Origin: CAZFLD01 sp964519835
Lineage (GTDB): Bacteria > Spirochaetota > Spirochaetia > DSM-27196 > CAZFLD01
Direction of reading: 5' to 3'
DNA length: 64,000 bases
NCBI GenBank assembly: GCA_964519835.1
Contig: CAZFLD010000001.1
Coordinates: forward strand, 1-64,000
The position numbers were made by a program, and so were the translations under genes. The notes under the pieces were generated by a model, which saw only the letters and a list, made by a program, of their open reading frames with translations, ran no database searches and was not told where the DNA came from. Every line of letters starts with the position of its first letter. The first letter of the stretch is position 1. Positions 35,788-44,854 of the stretch are shown one piece after another.

Positions 35788-37215
35788 CTAGACGGAAATA
35801 GGAAAAGCCCCTGTTGTGAGTGGTTTTAGGGCATCCGCCCGAGTGAATGCCATTGCCGAATAGGCGTTTGCTATGTTTCCCACAAGTGCCTTGGGGAATC
35901 GAGCGAGAAAATCGCCCGGACTCTCCTCGCCGGAAAGATAGGCCTGCGACTCGTCTCTGAGGCGGAGGGCGGCAGCATGCCCGAGTGATCTGTAGATAAA
36001 CAACGAGAGGGGGGAATTCTTCATGTCAAAGCTCGACTCCGAAGCCCGCCCGTGCTCGAGGAGCTGGAGGATGATGGGATCGAGTTTGCGCTTCGACGCA
36101 GGAGCCGCCGGCAGATGGTCCGAGAGCCTGCTGCCCGCTTCATTGGCTCCGATTTCGCCCATGATGTAGGCCATTGGAACGTCGCCGCCCGTTATCTGAG
36201 TCATCGCGTCCAACATCGTAGTCGTAAGGAGTTTTATGCCGAGATACTCTCGGCCGACCTGAATGTTGCGCGTGGCGAGCTTCAAGAGATGGTCGTACTC
36301 GGTCTGGGAGGGGCATGACCGGTAGCAGTGGAAGATATGGGTTGGGTCGAGTTTGCGCATAAACCCTTCCATTTTCTGCAGAGCCTTTCTATAGCTTCCC
36401 ACGGTGTAGACACCGGAGACGCGAAGATCGGGATTTGTTTCGGGCAGCAGCTTCCATGTGTTGTCCAAAAAACGCCCCACGTCTGCCTCGGCGAAGTTCC
36501 ACACGTCCCGATTTGCAAAGACCACCGCCCACTGAACCGCCTCCACCAAGTCCAACTCGCTCAGCTCCATGGCAAAGCTCTTGTTGGTCTTTTTGACACG
36601 AAGTGCAAGGCGGTCCGCCGGTCCCAGTCCCGACTCATCGACCCCGCGAAACGGAATCGTCGCTTCGATGCAGGCTGTTGTGATGAGGAGAGTCCGGTGG
36701 CTGACGGTCCCAACAAGGAGACTGTTCATGACTAGGGCACTCAAAAACTCGTTTAGTCCGCCGAACGGCGAGAGTGTCTGGGCCTGCTTGAACCCAAAGA
36801 CGGATCGCGTGCCGTGAAACGCCAGGTCGTCTGTTGGGATTCCCTTTGCAAGGCTGATCTTGCCGTCCTTTTCCCGCACGTACGGACCGACGATCTCTTT
36901 AATCTCCGGCACAAAGCCTTCATCCACATGGTGGTAGACGATGTCGTGAAACAAAGCCGCCAGCGTCACGTACGGATTGTCCGGGTCGGCAAGATCAAAT
37001 ATGTGCTCCGGGGTATGAAACACCCGGCCTTGAACAGTCATCGCACTGTTGACGATAAACCCGATGCGTTCGATTTTAGCAACCGGCATTTCGACATAAA
37101 GCAATTCAAAAGCGCGCTGCACAAGCCTAATGGTACGATGGACGGTGCCGCTCAATGGTGACCTCTCTAATCGAGTATCGGCGGAAATTCCGATCGCGTA
37201 AAGGCTTGGTTGCAT
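35788..37215 (-). CDS. HD-domain-like hypothetical protein
   Basis: A 475-residue soluble protein. Near residue 65, VFHTPEHIFDLA and then LAALFHDIVYHHVDEG give the His...His-Asp pattern of HD phosphohydrolases; this suggests a metal-dependent phosphatase or phosphodiesterase acting on a nucleotide. The rest is helical, with no recognised partner domain. I do not recognise the specific family. There is no clear ribosome site at ATG 37215. The gene lies between the HNH gene (19-bp gap) and the broken NuoE/F relic. Confidence 0.72.
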   Translation of the reverse strand: MQPSLYAIGISADTRLERSPLSGTVHRTIRLVQRAFELLYVEMPVAKIERIGFIVNSAMTVQGRVFHTPEHIFDLADPDNPYVTLAALFHDIVYHHVDEGFVPEIKEIVGPYVREKDGKISLAKGIPTDDLAFHGTRSVFGFKQAQTLSPFGGLNEFLSALVMNSLLVGTVSHRTLLITTACIEATIPFRGVDESGLGPADRLALRVKKTNKSFAMELSELDLVEAVQWAVVFANRDVWNFAEADVGRFLDNTWKLLPETNPDLRVSGVYTVGSYRKALQKMEGFMRKLDPTHIFHCYRSCPSQTEYDHLLKLATRNIQVGREYLGIKLLTTTMLDAMTQITGGDVPMAYIMGEIGANEAGSRLSDHLPAAPASKRKLDPIILQLLEHGRASESSFDMKNSPLSLFIYRSLGHAAALRLRDESQAYLSGEESPGDFLARFPKALVGNIANAYSAMAFTRADALKPLTTGAFPISV

Positions 37216-37235
37216 GATAGGGCATCGGAGAGTCG

Positions 37236-37729
37236 ATTATCCCATGCCCGCAGAGGTTCGACCCGCTTCCGTACAGCCGCGTTGCGGGCGTGGTCTCGTT
37301 TTACTCGTTTTTCACAACGGTCCCGCGGGGCGTTCACACCATCCGCGCATGTATGGGAACGGCGTGCTACGTACGCGGAGCGAAGGCGGTCCTCGAGAGC
37401 ATTGAGCGACATCTCGGCATCGACGTGCAGGTTGAAGAGACCGGCTGTATGGAGACCTGTGCCGGTGGACCGATGGTTGCCTTGATTCCGACGGAAGTGT
37501 GTATGCCGGGGTAACACCTCCTGATGCGGATCAGATTGCCCGCGAGCACCTCGTGGGCGGGCGACCGGTTGACCGCCTCTTATCTCAAGGCAGGATCGAC
37601 GCCGGACAAAGCAAAGTCGTCTTGCGGAATTGCGGTCAGGTCGACCCAAAGAGCATCGAAGACTATATTGCCGTAGGCGGATACTCCGGGCTCGCCTCGG
37701 CCCTGCAGCTGCGCGCTACGCGGTCGTGA
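37236..37729 (+). pseudogene. Frameshifted, truncated HndC/NuoE-NuoF-type NADH dehydrogenase relic
   Basis: A remnant of a thioredoxin-like [2Fe-2S] domain joined to the start of NuoF, as in HndC. Frame 1 (about 37266-37499) encodes LPYSRVAGVVSFYSFFTT and the four cluster cysteines in CMGTACYVRGA and ETGCMETCAGGP. It ends at a stop because the run GTGTGT at 37497-37502 is one GT too long. The next frame continues VYAGVTPPDADQIAREHL and VLRNCGQVDPKSIEDYIA. Homology stops after GGYSGLASAL, where the FMN/NADH domain should follow; the frame ends at 37729, overlapping the rhamnosidase end. Upstream sequence (PMPAEV at about 37241) hints at a further frameshift. Non-functional unless the indel is a sequencing error, and truncated in any case. 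Confidence 0.8.
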
Positions 37730-40382
37730 AGCTCAGCCTGTAGCTCCCGGCCGCCAAGCCGTCGGCGACCGCTTTTTTGGCGTCGTCGTCGGCCGGTCTG
37801 TAGCCCGCGACCGTCACCGTCGCTGTAGCGCCGAGTGGCACTTCCACGTGGAGCGTTAGTTTATCGCCGTCCTTTTCCCAGCCTGAGGAGGCCACGCCTC
37901 GTACCGTGTCCACACGGCAGGAGGTCCAGTCCAAGCCGTCGACGGGTTGCGGGGCAAACTCGATCTTTCTCCAACCGGGAGCTGCGCAGCGCAGGCCTGC
38001 CGGCCCGCGGTAGAACCACGCGTCGATGCTGCCGAGCATGATGTGATTGTGGCTGTTCATGCCTTGGCCGGTCAGCATCTCCCATCGTTCCCAGAGCGTC
38101 GTTGCGCCTTCGCGTAGCATGTACTTCCAGCCCGGGTAGCTCGATTGGGTAGCGATGCGAAACGCAAGGTCGGCACGACCGAGGTCCGTGAGCACGTCAA
38201 ACAGATAGCGGGTGCCCACGATGCCCGTGTCCAGGTGATCGTCGGCTTGGTGCCGTATTGCGTGGAGAAGACGATCCACGACGTGCTCCCGCTTGTCGGC
38301 GGGTACCATATTCAGCGCAAGGGGCAGGAGGTTTGAGGTCTGCCCCGGCGTGGTATCCCGCGGACTCATTTTGTTGATCTCGTACCCATACTCCTTCAGA
38401 AACTCCGCGTTAAACGCCGCAAGGATCTCCTCCGCTTCGGCAGTCCGCCGCGTTGTATCCTCGCGTTTGCCCAATACCGCCGCAATCCGTGCCAGTAGCA
38501 CCGTGTCGTGGTAGAAGTACCAGGTTGCAACAAGCTCCATCGGCGTCTTTTTGGGCAGAATGCTGCCGGGTGGGCACCAGTCGCCGTACTTGCCCAGGTC
38601 ACGGAGGATGCCGCCGACCGCCCGAGTCCGGAGGAAATCAACGTATTGTGAGATACCCTCGTAATGCTCGGTCAGGACATCAGAATCGCCGTAGTACCAG
38701 TACAGGTGCCAGGCGATTTCCGGGTAGGCGGTGCCCCACGCGGGGTCCGCGGGATAGAGCTCCCAGTAGGGCGGTACAACGTCGGATACCGAGCCGTCCT
38801 CCCGCTGGGCGTCTGCTATGTCTCGCAGGTATTTTCGGTAAAAGCGCATCATGTCGAAGTTGAGGATTGCCTCCTCCACGGTAAGCTGCGCGTCGCCCAG
38901 CCACCCTTGCCGTTCGTCACGCTGAGGGCAGTCGGTTGGAATGCTCATGAGGTTCGAGAGCTGGCCCCACACCGTGTTCCGGTGGATGGCGTTGATCGTC
39001 TTATCGGAGCACGATACCGTGCCGACGCGCGGCACGTCGGTGTGAACAAAATGTGCCTTGAGTGTGTCCACAGTCGGGATCCCGGGGTAGCCCGTCACCT
39101 CCGCATAGCGAAAGCCGTGGTAAGTAAACCGCGGGGTGTATAGGGCGTCTCTGCCGTCGGTGACGTAGATATCCTCCGCCGGCGCCGCACGGTTTGTGGT
39201 TGGGTCGAGGCTGCCGTCCTCGTCAATAAGCTCCGCGTGGCGCACCCGAATTGTTATGCCGGGCTCGCATGCCGGAACTGTCAGGCTTGTGACTCCGCTT
39301 ATGTTCTGACCAAAGTCAAAGACAAAGGTACCCGGCGCGGGTCTTATGACCGACACTGCCGAGAGCGTTTCCGTCGAACGGATCGGATCCATTGTCATGG
39401 GAGAAAGAGGCGGTCCGTCAACAACCTTCGGATTAATCCACCGACCGGCGGTCGATGTGTCGAAACCCGCTTGATCCCAGCCGGGCATCTCTTTTTGAGC
39501 GTTGTACGTCTCGCCCGTGTAGATTCCATTCTTCTCGATGGGACCATCGGAGCAGGACCAAGACTCGTCGCTCTCCACGACCACGAGCTCACCGGATGCG
39601 AAGTACGTCGCAAGGTAGGCTCGAAGCCGCGGTTGGCCGTAGCCGTAGGATTCTACGTAACGGCCGTTGCCCAGCACCACGCCGAGTACGTTTTCGCCGA
39701 GCGCCAGGGTATCCACGTCAAGCGAGATGTAGGTCGCTACCTCGCTGTAATGAGTCTGCGGCGGGTCGAGGTGATGGTCGCCGAGCTTGACGCCGTTTAA
39801 CATGGCGTCAAAGGCCCCAAGGCCGCAGACAAACAGGCGCGCCTCCTCCGGTCGCTTGTCTACCGTAAACGACTTGCGGAAGTACGATGCGTGGTACTCG
39901 ACGAGGGCACTGCCTCGGTGTGTCGGCGTCTCGTAGTTGGCAAGATTCGGCATGGATATCCAGCGTCCGGGGCCGTCGTCCTTCCAGCGTCCGGCGACAA
40001 AGGTCGTTTCCGCGCTGTACCGGGCCTCATGGCCGCCGGCCGCATTGCCTGCGCCGGTGGAGCCGCCTGCCGCTGCAGCCGTGGCACCACCGCCACGGGC
40101 CTCGGTAGCTACCGTTAGCAAAAGCTTCGCGACGTATCGTCGCCCGCCGACCAAACCGGCCGGCTTCGCCTTGAAGCGTGCCGCGGAGAGTGCGTCGGCG
40201 CCAAGGTCTCCGCTTGAATAGACGGGATCCGCCGATTCACCGGCGTGCAAAAAGATGTCGAGCGACCCCTCCGTTGCCACTGCTCCCCTGGCCGGGTTGC
40301 GTAGTTTCCACGTAAACAGAGTGTCTCCGTACAGTTGGTCCGCTCGGGCGGCATAGTCACAAAAAAGCTCAAGCTCATTCAC
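37716..40382 (-). CDS. Alpha-L-rhamnosidase (GH78)
   Basis: Hydrolyses terminal alpha-L-rhamnose from plant glycans or glycosides. The 888-residue protein has N-terminal beta-sandwich domains (about 1-330) and an (alpha/alpha)6 barrel with the signature DCPQRDERQGWLGDAQL (about 480-495). TLWERWEMLTG and MNSHNHIMLGSIDAWFY near the end complete the active site. No signal peptide is seen, so it is probably cytosolic and acts on imported oligosaccharides. An Ala/Gly-rich insertion (about 95-120) interrupts the first domain. The GTG start at 40382 follows GAGGAG. The AraC regulator upstream in the same direction probably controls it. Confidence 0.93.
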   Translation of the reverse strand: MNELELFCDYAARADQLYGDTLFTWKLRNPARGAVATEGSLDIFLHAGESADPVYSSGDLGADALSAARFKAKPAGLVGGRRYVAKLLLTVATEARGGGATAAAAGGSTGAGNAAGGHEARYSAETTFVAGRWKDDGPGRWISMPNLANYETPTHRGSALVEYHASYFRKSFTVDKRPEEARLFVCGLGAFDAMLNGVKLGDHHLDPPQTHYSEVATYISLDVDTLALGENVLGVVLGNGRYVESYGYGQPRLRAYLATYFASGELVVVESDESWSCSDGPIEKNGIYTGETYNAQKEMPGWDQAGFDTSTAGRWINPKVVDGPPLSPMTMDPIRSTETLSAVSVIRPAPGTFVFDFGQNISGVTSLTVPACEPGITIRVRHAELIDEDGSLDPTTNRAAPAEDIYVTDGRDALYTPRFTYHGFRYAEVTGYPGIPTVDTLKAHFVHTDVPRVGTVSCSDKTINAIHRNTVWGQLSNLMSIPTDCPQRDERQGWLGDAQLTVEEAILNFDMMRFYRKYLRDIADAQREDGSVSDVVPPYWELYPADPAWGTAYPEIAWHLYWYYGDSDVLTEHYEGISQYVDFLRTRAVGGILRDLGKYGDWCPPGSILPKKTPMELVATWYFYHDTVLLARIAAVLGKREDTTRRTAEAEEILAAFNAEFLKEYGYEINKMSPRDTTPGQTSNLLPLALNMVPADKREHVVDRLLHAIRHQADDHLDTGIVGTRYLFDVLTDLGRADLAFRIATQSSYPGWKYMLREGATTLWERWEMLTGQGMNSHNHIMLGSIDAWFYRGPAGLRCAAPGWRKIEFAPQPVDGLDWTSCRVDTVRGVASSGWEKDGDKLTLHVEVPLGATATVTVAGYRPADDDAKKAVADGLAAGSYRLSFTTA

Positions 40383-40557
40383 TGCTTTCTCCTCGTACCG
40401 ATAGGGCTTGTTGGCTGATGGCGGCTTTCGCCGGCCGGCCCCGGCCCAAGCGGGTTGTTATAAAGAAACTATACAGGCGATATTCCACCCAGGTGTTGAG
40501 CGGAAATACAGCTTTTGGTGAGCAAAAGCGACAGACCTGGGGCAACGATGTGAATAG

Positions 40558-41421
40558 CTACCGGCGGTGCGTCTTGCGATAGTTGCCGGGAGTTGTGCCG
40601 TAGTGCCTGTCAAAGAGCCGGTAGAAAAAACCGACATCGTTGTAGCCCACCGAGCTTGATATCGCTCGCACCGACATGTCGGCCTCCAACAACAGGTGGG
40701 CGGCCTTTTCGATTCGCCGCCTCTGCAAAAACGACATCGGTCGCTCACCCCGCTCGGATGCAAACCGTCGCGCGAGGGTTCGTGGGTGGATACCCAACCG
40801 CTTTGCGGCTCCCGACACACTTGTCGTTTCCGGCACGTCGGCAAGTGCCGCCACAAGGGGATCCGACCAGGGCTTTGCGTGTCCCTCATAGAGTCGCATG
40901 ATCCTGTGAATCAGCACCGTGAGGTAGCCAACGAGGATCGAGCGGTAGCCGTTTGTTTTGGCCGAGTACTCGCCCCACATCTGCTCGAATATCGCGCCGA
41001 CGTCGTGGCCCGCTTTGCCTCGGAGCCGTTTTTCCTCCTCACGACGGTAGGTGCCGGCTACCACATAGCATCGACGAAACGCCCGTACCAGATCCTGCCT
41101 GTCGTCGCTTTCCACCGAGGCAAGCGTGTGCGGCGCCACCATGCAGTTGATCAGCCACAAATCGTAGCCGCGGTCGGCGAGAAAGCGGTGGGATGTGTGT
41201 TCGTTGACCACCGCGATGTCGCCCGCCACCACCGCCTCACAATTGCCGTCTGCGAAGTGCACGCCACGTCCGGCGAGGACGTAGGTTACCTCCACAAAAT
41301 CATGGGTGTGGAGCGGGCAGCCGGTAACTCCGTGGTTGACCTTGTTGAGGACAACGGGTTCAGGCCCGTAGTTAGCGATGTATAGACGAGTGGGCGACCC
41401 AATCTCTCGGTCGGCAGTCAC
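40558..41421 (-). CDS. AraC-family transcriptional regulator
   Basis: A 287-residue sugar-type regulator. The N-terminal cupin (HTHDFVEVTYVLAGRGVHF, about 37-60) is the ligand-binding domain. The C-terminal double helix-turn-helix (about 185-285) has TTSVSGAAKRLGIHPRTLARRF and MSVRAISSSVGYNDVGFFYRLFDRHYGTTPGNYR. It starts with GTG at 41421. Given the rhamnosidase gene 175 bp downstream, rhamnose or a rhamnoside is the likely signal (inference). It diverges from a membrane cyclase gene by 74 bp. Confidence 0.92.
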   Translation of the reverse strand: MTADREIGSPTRLYIANYGPEPVVLNKVNHGVTGCPLHTHDFVEVTYVLAGRGVHFADGNCEAVVAGDIAVVNEHTSHRFLADRGYDLWLINCMVAPHTLASVESDDRQDLVRAFRRCYVVAGTYRREEEKRLRGKAGHDVGAIFEQMWGEYSAKTNGYRSILVGYLTVLIHRIMRLYEGHAKPWSDPLVAALADVPETTSVSGAAKRLGIHPRTLARRFASERGERPMSFLQRRRIEKAAHLLLEADMSVRAISSSVGYNDVGFFYRLFDRHYGTTPGNYRKTHRR

Positions 41422-41495
41422 GTAAACGGAATAATACCAGGTCCACGCACGGATGTTGAATGCAGCTCGACGCCGTTGTAGGCTTAGTGTCGGCT

Positions 41496-43205
41496 ATGCC
41501 AAAGACCAAACCTCGGTTCAAAACGTTCTGGCCACTATACCTTCTCCTGACCATCACGCTCTTTGCCGGCGGGCTGTTCTCCGACATGTTTGAGCGATTT
41601 GCGCTCACGAATTTCGGCGACTTGTCGCAGGCACTGCAGGAGAATAGCGAGTTGATAGGGTCGATTCCCGGTCCGGGGTCGCTTGGCCGAATGGACGAGG
41701 AGACGAGGGAGGATTTCCTCGACCGGGAGGAGTTCCGGGAGCTCGGCCGCTCGGTGGCGGGGGGCTCCGGACCTCGTGCCCGGGACGGCGTCCGGCTTCC
41801 CGCTCTTTGGCTGGTTCAAATCGCGGCTGTTGTGATCTGGCTTCTGCCCGTGTACAAGCACCTTCTTTCAGGCCGACGGGATGTTCCGAGCCGTGTACAA
41901 CGCCGCACGATAAACCTGTCGCTTCTTATCCTCCTGTTGCCGTGGATTGTCGCGGTCGTGGACCTCGTGGTTGCCGCGCTCGCGGCGGTATTCTCTAAGG
42001 GGAGCTTTGTGTTCGACGTTAGAGTGCACGGCGTGTCCGTGCTTATCTACGGTAGCCTGGTGAGCCACCTCAACGTTAGCGTCACCCAGAGGTACATCAC
42101 CGATCGGATGGCCTCGGCCGTTTTTACGGACGCAACACGCTACAAGCTCAAAAAAGGCTTCTCCGTAAGCCTCGCGGCGCGGGTTAGTCTCTTAATCGTG
42201 TCCGTGGCGCTTATCCCACTCTTGCTCAACGTCTACATTCCGCTGACTTACAACGCCTGGCTTATTGACGAAATTCTATCAGGCCGTTCCATCGATTGGT
42301 TTGCCTTGGCGCAGGTCCTCGGCCCGATCTTGACCGTTGTTATGGTCAACGCGTTTTTTGTGCTCGCGCAGATTGTGTCATTGATCTCATTCAAAAAGAG
42401 CATCCAGAAGCCGGTGAACACGTTGATTCAGCGGATGAGGGATGTTGCCGTGGGGGACCTTTCAACCCGCTCCTCAGTCTACTCAGCAGATGAAATCGGC
42501 GCGCTTAAGGGACACTTCAACCTTATGGTCGAGGGACTCGCCGAACGGGAGCGAATCCGCGAGACCTTCGGGCGGTACGTGTCGATGGAAATTGCCGAGA
42601 AGATTATTCAATCCGGGAACGTCGACCTTGGCGGAGAGGAAATCGAAACCACGGTGATGTTTGCGGATATCCGCGGGTTTACCGGCATTAGCGAGAGACT
42701 CGGGGCGAAAGATCTCGTGTCCTTCCTCAACGCCTACTTCGCCCACATGGTTGAGCCGATATTGGACAATAGGGGCGTGGTGAACAAGTTTATCGGGGAT
42801 GCGGTCATGGCCGTGTTTTCGCCGGTGTTCGCGGTCGATAATCACGCCGAGGCCGCCGTGCACGCAAGCCTTGGCATGCGCTCGGCGCTTGCCGAGTTCA
42901 ATCGATTCGCCCAATATCCGGAAACTCACCACGGCGTGGGGATCCACACCGGAACCCTCGTCGCGGGCACCGTCGGCACCCAGGCGCGCCGGGAGTACAC
43001 CGTCATCGGCGACACGGTAAACGTAGCCTCGCGGATCGAGGGGCACACCAAGGTGGCGAAAACGGATTTGCTTGTTAGCGAGGATTGTCGGGCAGCGATC
43101 GACGAAACCGCCCATCGCGACTGGGCCTTTGGTGCAGTCGAGCCGGTAATGCTTCGCGGAAAGTCGATTCCGATGACGCTCTTTACCGTGGGAACCACAT
43201 CGTGA
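41496..43205 (+). CDS. Membrane adenylate/guanylate cyclase with HAMP domain
   Basis: A 569-residue class III cyclase. Several hydrophobic helices (first about 8-28, then about 105-125, 140-175 and 220-305) anchor it, followed by a HAMP domain (about 305-355, IQKPVNTLIQRMRDVAVGDLS). The cyclase domain (about 380-555) is fully canonical: MFADIRGFTGIS and NKFIGDAVMAVF carry the metal aspartates, and VIGDTVNVASRIEG carries the adenine-specific Asp and the transition-state Asn/Arg. Adenylate cyclase activity is therefore likely. ATG 41496 is chosen over 41460, which adds 12 residues. Confidence 0.93.
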   Translation: MPKTKPRFKTFWPLYLLLTITLFAGGLFSDMFERFALTNFGDLSQALQENSELIGSIPGPGSLGRMDEETREDFLDREEFRELGRSVAGGSGPRARDGVRLPALWLVQIAAVVIWLLPVYKHLLSGRRDVPSRVQRRTINLSLLILLLPWIVAVVDLVVAALAAVFSKGSFVFDVRVHGVSVLIYGSLVSHLNVSVTQRYITDRMASAVFTDATRYKLKKGFSVSLAARVSLLIVSVALIPLLLNVYIPLTYNAWLIDEILSGRSIDWFALAQVLGPILTVVMVNAFFVLAQIVSLISFKKSIQKPVNTLIQRMRDVAVGDLSTRSSVYSADEIGALKGHFNLMVEGLAERERIRETFGRYVSMEIAEKIIQSGNVDLGGEEIETTVMFADIRGFTGISERLGAKDLVSFLNAYFAHMVEPILDNRGVVNKFIGDAVMAVFSPVFAVDNHAEAAVHASLGMRSALAEFNRFAQYPETHHGVGIHTGTLVAGTVGTQARREYTVIGDTVNVASRIEGHTKVAKTDLLVSEDCRAAIDETAHRDWAFGAVEPVMLRGKSIPMTLFTVGTTS

Positions 43206-43258
43206 CGGGCGTGCCGGGCCGGCTACGGCAGGCTTCCGTTGGCCGTGTTGTACGACCC

Positions 43259-44500
43259 ATGAAGCACCTTCTCACGAACCACTCGCCCGGGCTCTTTTCT
43301 CTCGCGCTGTTCTTTATCGGCGCCGCGCTTTTTGCCGACACGGCGGCTCCCGGCGCACACGGCCCTGGGGCTGCTTCCGGACGGGATTCCGACGTCGGCG
43401 AGGGGCCCTCCGCCACGACAGGGGTCATGCTGCGTTTCGCCCCTCCGTCCCGGCTAACCATCAGCCGCCGCGCCGACTACTCCACCTACGAAAACGGTCG
43501 ATATCAGGGGCTTGCTTCTCAGGAGGTGGTCATCGACCTCGAGCCGGCCGCGAACACTCTCGTAGGTCGCGCCATCGTCTTTGAGCAGCGGCGGCTTGGC
43601 GGTACCGGCCTTCGCAGGGTGGATGACTCGGCAACGATTCGCCTGGTGCCGGACGGTCGTGAGGTCTCGCGGTTGGCCGGTGATCTGCCTGTCGCCGTTG
43701 TCTCCGCGCCGCTTGTTATGGCCGAGGGGGTGGTCCAACCCGGCGACTCCTGGTCCACGCGCCGGCCCGTAGCCTTCGCGCCGTTTGGCGAAGCGACAAC
43801 GACAATCCCCGTCGGCGTGGACTACACCTATCGCGGCGTCGAGGAGTACGAAGGAAGTCCGGTTCATCGGGTGGATGCGGTCTACGGTTTGCGATTCCCC
43901 ACCTCCGATGAACCTTTTGAGCCGGGTCCACTTGGGAGAATATCCGGCGGCCACGAGGTCACGATCCTTTTCCACGAGTCCGGCCTCTATCCGGTGTTCC
44001 TCAGAGATGTGTTCTACGAGTCATTTGTGACGCACGACGGCCTTCAAGAGGAGCACCGGGGTTTTGTGGTTGCCTGGTACCGCTTGAAGACATCTCACGC
44101 CTCCGCTGTGGACCTCTCTGATCAACCCGACGTGACGGTCGACGAAGAGGGCCCGGCGCTCCGTGTTCGCGTCGGGGCTCTCCGTTTTTACCCGGATGAG
44201 GCGCGATTGCTTCCTGAGTCTAGGGAGCGTGTTGAAACGATTGCCGAGCGTCTTCGCGATACGAACCCAGAGCGATACTTGGTTGTAGGCCACACCGCGG
44301 ACGTCGGCAATCCCAAAGGGCAGCAGACCCTGTCGGAGGAGCGGGCTCAGGCCGTGGCTGAGATTCTCCAAGCGACGGGTGTTCCCCGTGACGTGATAGC
44401 GTACGAAGGAAAAGGCGCCACGGAGCCGGTAGCGGACAACACAAGCGAGTCCGGTCGTGCGGCAAATCGTCGCGTCGAGATATACGTGTTCCGGCGGTGA
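43259..44500 (+). CDS. Exported OmpA-family protein
   Basis: A 413-residue exported protein. HSPGLFSLALFFIGAALFAD is a signal peptide. Residues about 60-290 form a beta-rich region of unknown type (VVIDLEPAANTLVGRAIV, VVQPGDSWSTRRPVAF). The C-terminal OmpA domain (about 305-413) has LRFYPDEARLLPES, YLVVGHTADVGNPKGQQTLSEERAQAV and GRAANRRVEIYVF and should bind peptidoglycan. Start at ATG 43259, 53 bp after the cyclase gene; the frame is open back into that gene. Likely an envelope anchor. Confidence 0.88.
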   Translation: MKHLLTNHSPGLFSLALFFIGAALFADTAAPGAHGPGAASGRDSDVGEGPSATTGVMLRFAPPSRLTISRRADYSTYENGRYQGLASQEVVIDLEPAANTLVGRAIVFEQRRLGGTGLRRVDDSATIRLVPDGREVSRLAGDLPVAVVSAPLVMAEGVVQPGDSWSTRRPVAFAPFGEATTTIPVGVDYTYRGVEEYEGSPVHRVDAVYGLRFPTSDEPFEPGPLGRISGGHEVTILFHESGLYPVFLRDVFYESFVTHDGLQEEHRGFVVAWYRLKTSHASAVDLSDQPDVTVDEEGPALRVRVGALRFYPDEARLLPESRERVETIAERLRDTNPERYLVVGHTADVGNPKGQQTLSEERAQAVAEILQATGVPRDVIAYEGKGATEPVADNTSESGRAANRRVEIYVFRR

Positions 44501-44854
44501 GAGGGCAATGTCACGAACCGTGATGCTCGAAGTCACGCACGTGCATACGTTGGCGCGTATTAGACCCTCTCGACTGTCATGTTGTTGATCTGCAGGCTCT
44601 TCTTCACCTGATCGACCTATCCCCCGCCAATAACGGTACAACGCCAAGGGAACGTACCGTCGTGTCCTCGTTCGAGCTGTGGCTGATCTTCGACGACCAC
44701 AAGCGCAGTCTACAGTGGCCGTATCACCCACTGCTCCGAGTACGCCCCGACGAACCCACTGCGGTACGTGTACTGCTGCTGTCCAAGCGAAGCGGCCCTT
44801 TTTTTGATCAAATACTATACAACAAACAGCCAATAGACGAAAAAAAACTCTTGA
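44501..44854. other. 354-bp intergenic region without a recognised gene
   Basis: Between the OmpA-family gene and the kinase. A small stem (TCACG/CGTGA at 44511-44523) lies after the OmpA stop but lacks a U tract. A 66-codon open frame at 44662-44862 has no ribosome site or recognisable product. AT-rich sequence just before the kinase (around 44805-44825) could hold its promoter. Confidence 0.5.

Noticed and set aside
35136..37215. HNH and HD-domain genes considered as a defence island
   Set aside because: The HNH protein belongs to a common housekeeping-like group and no partner typical of restriction or abortive infection is present.
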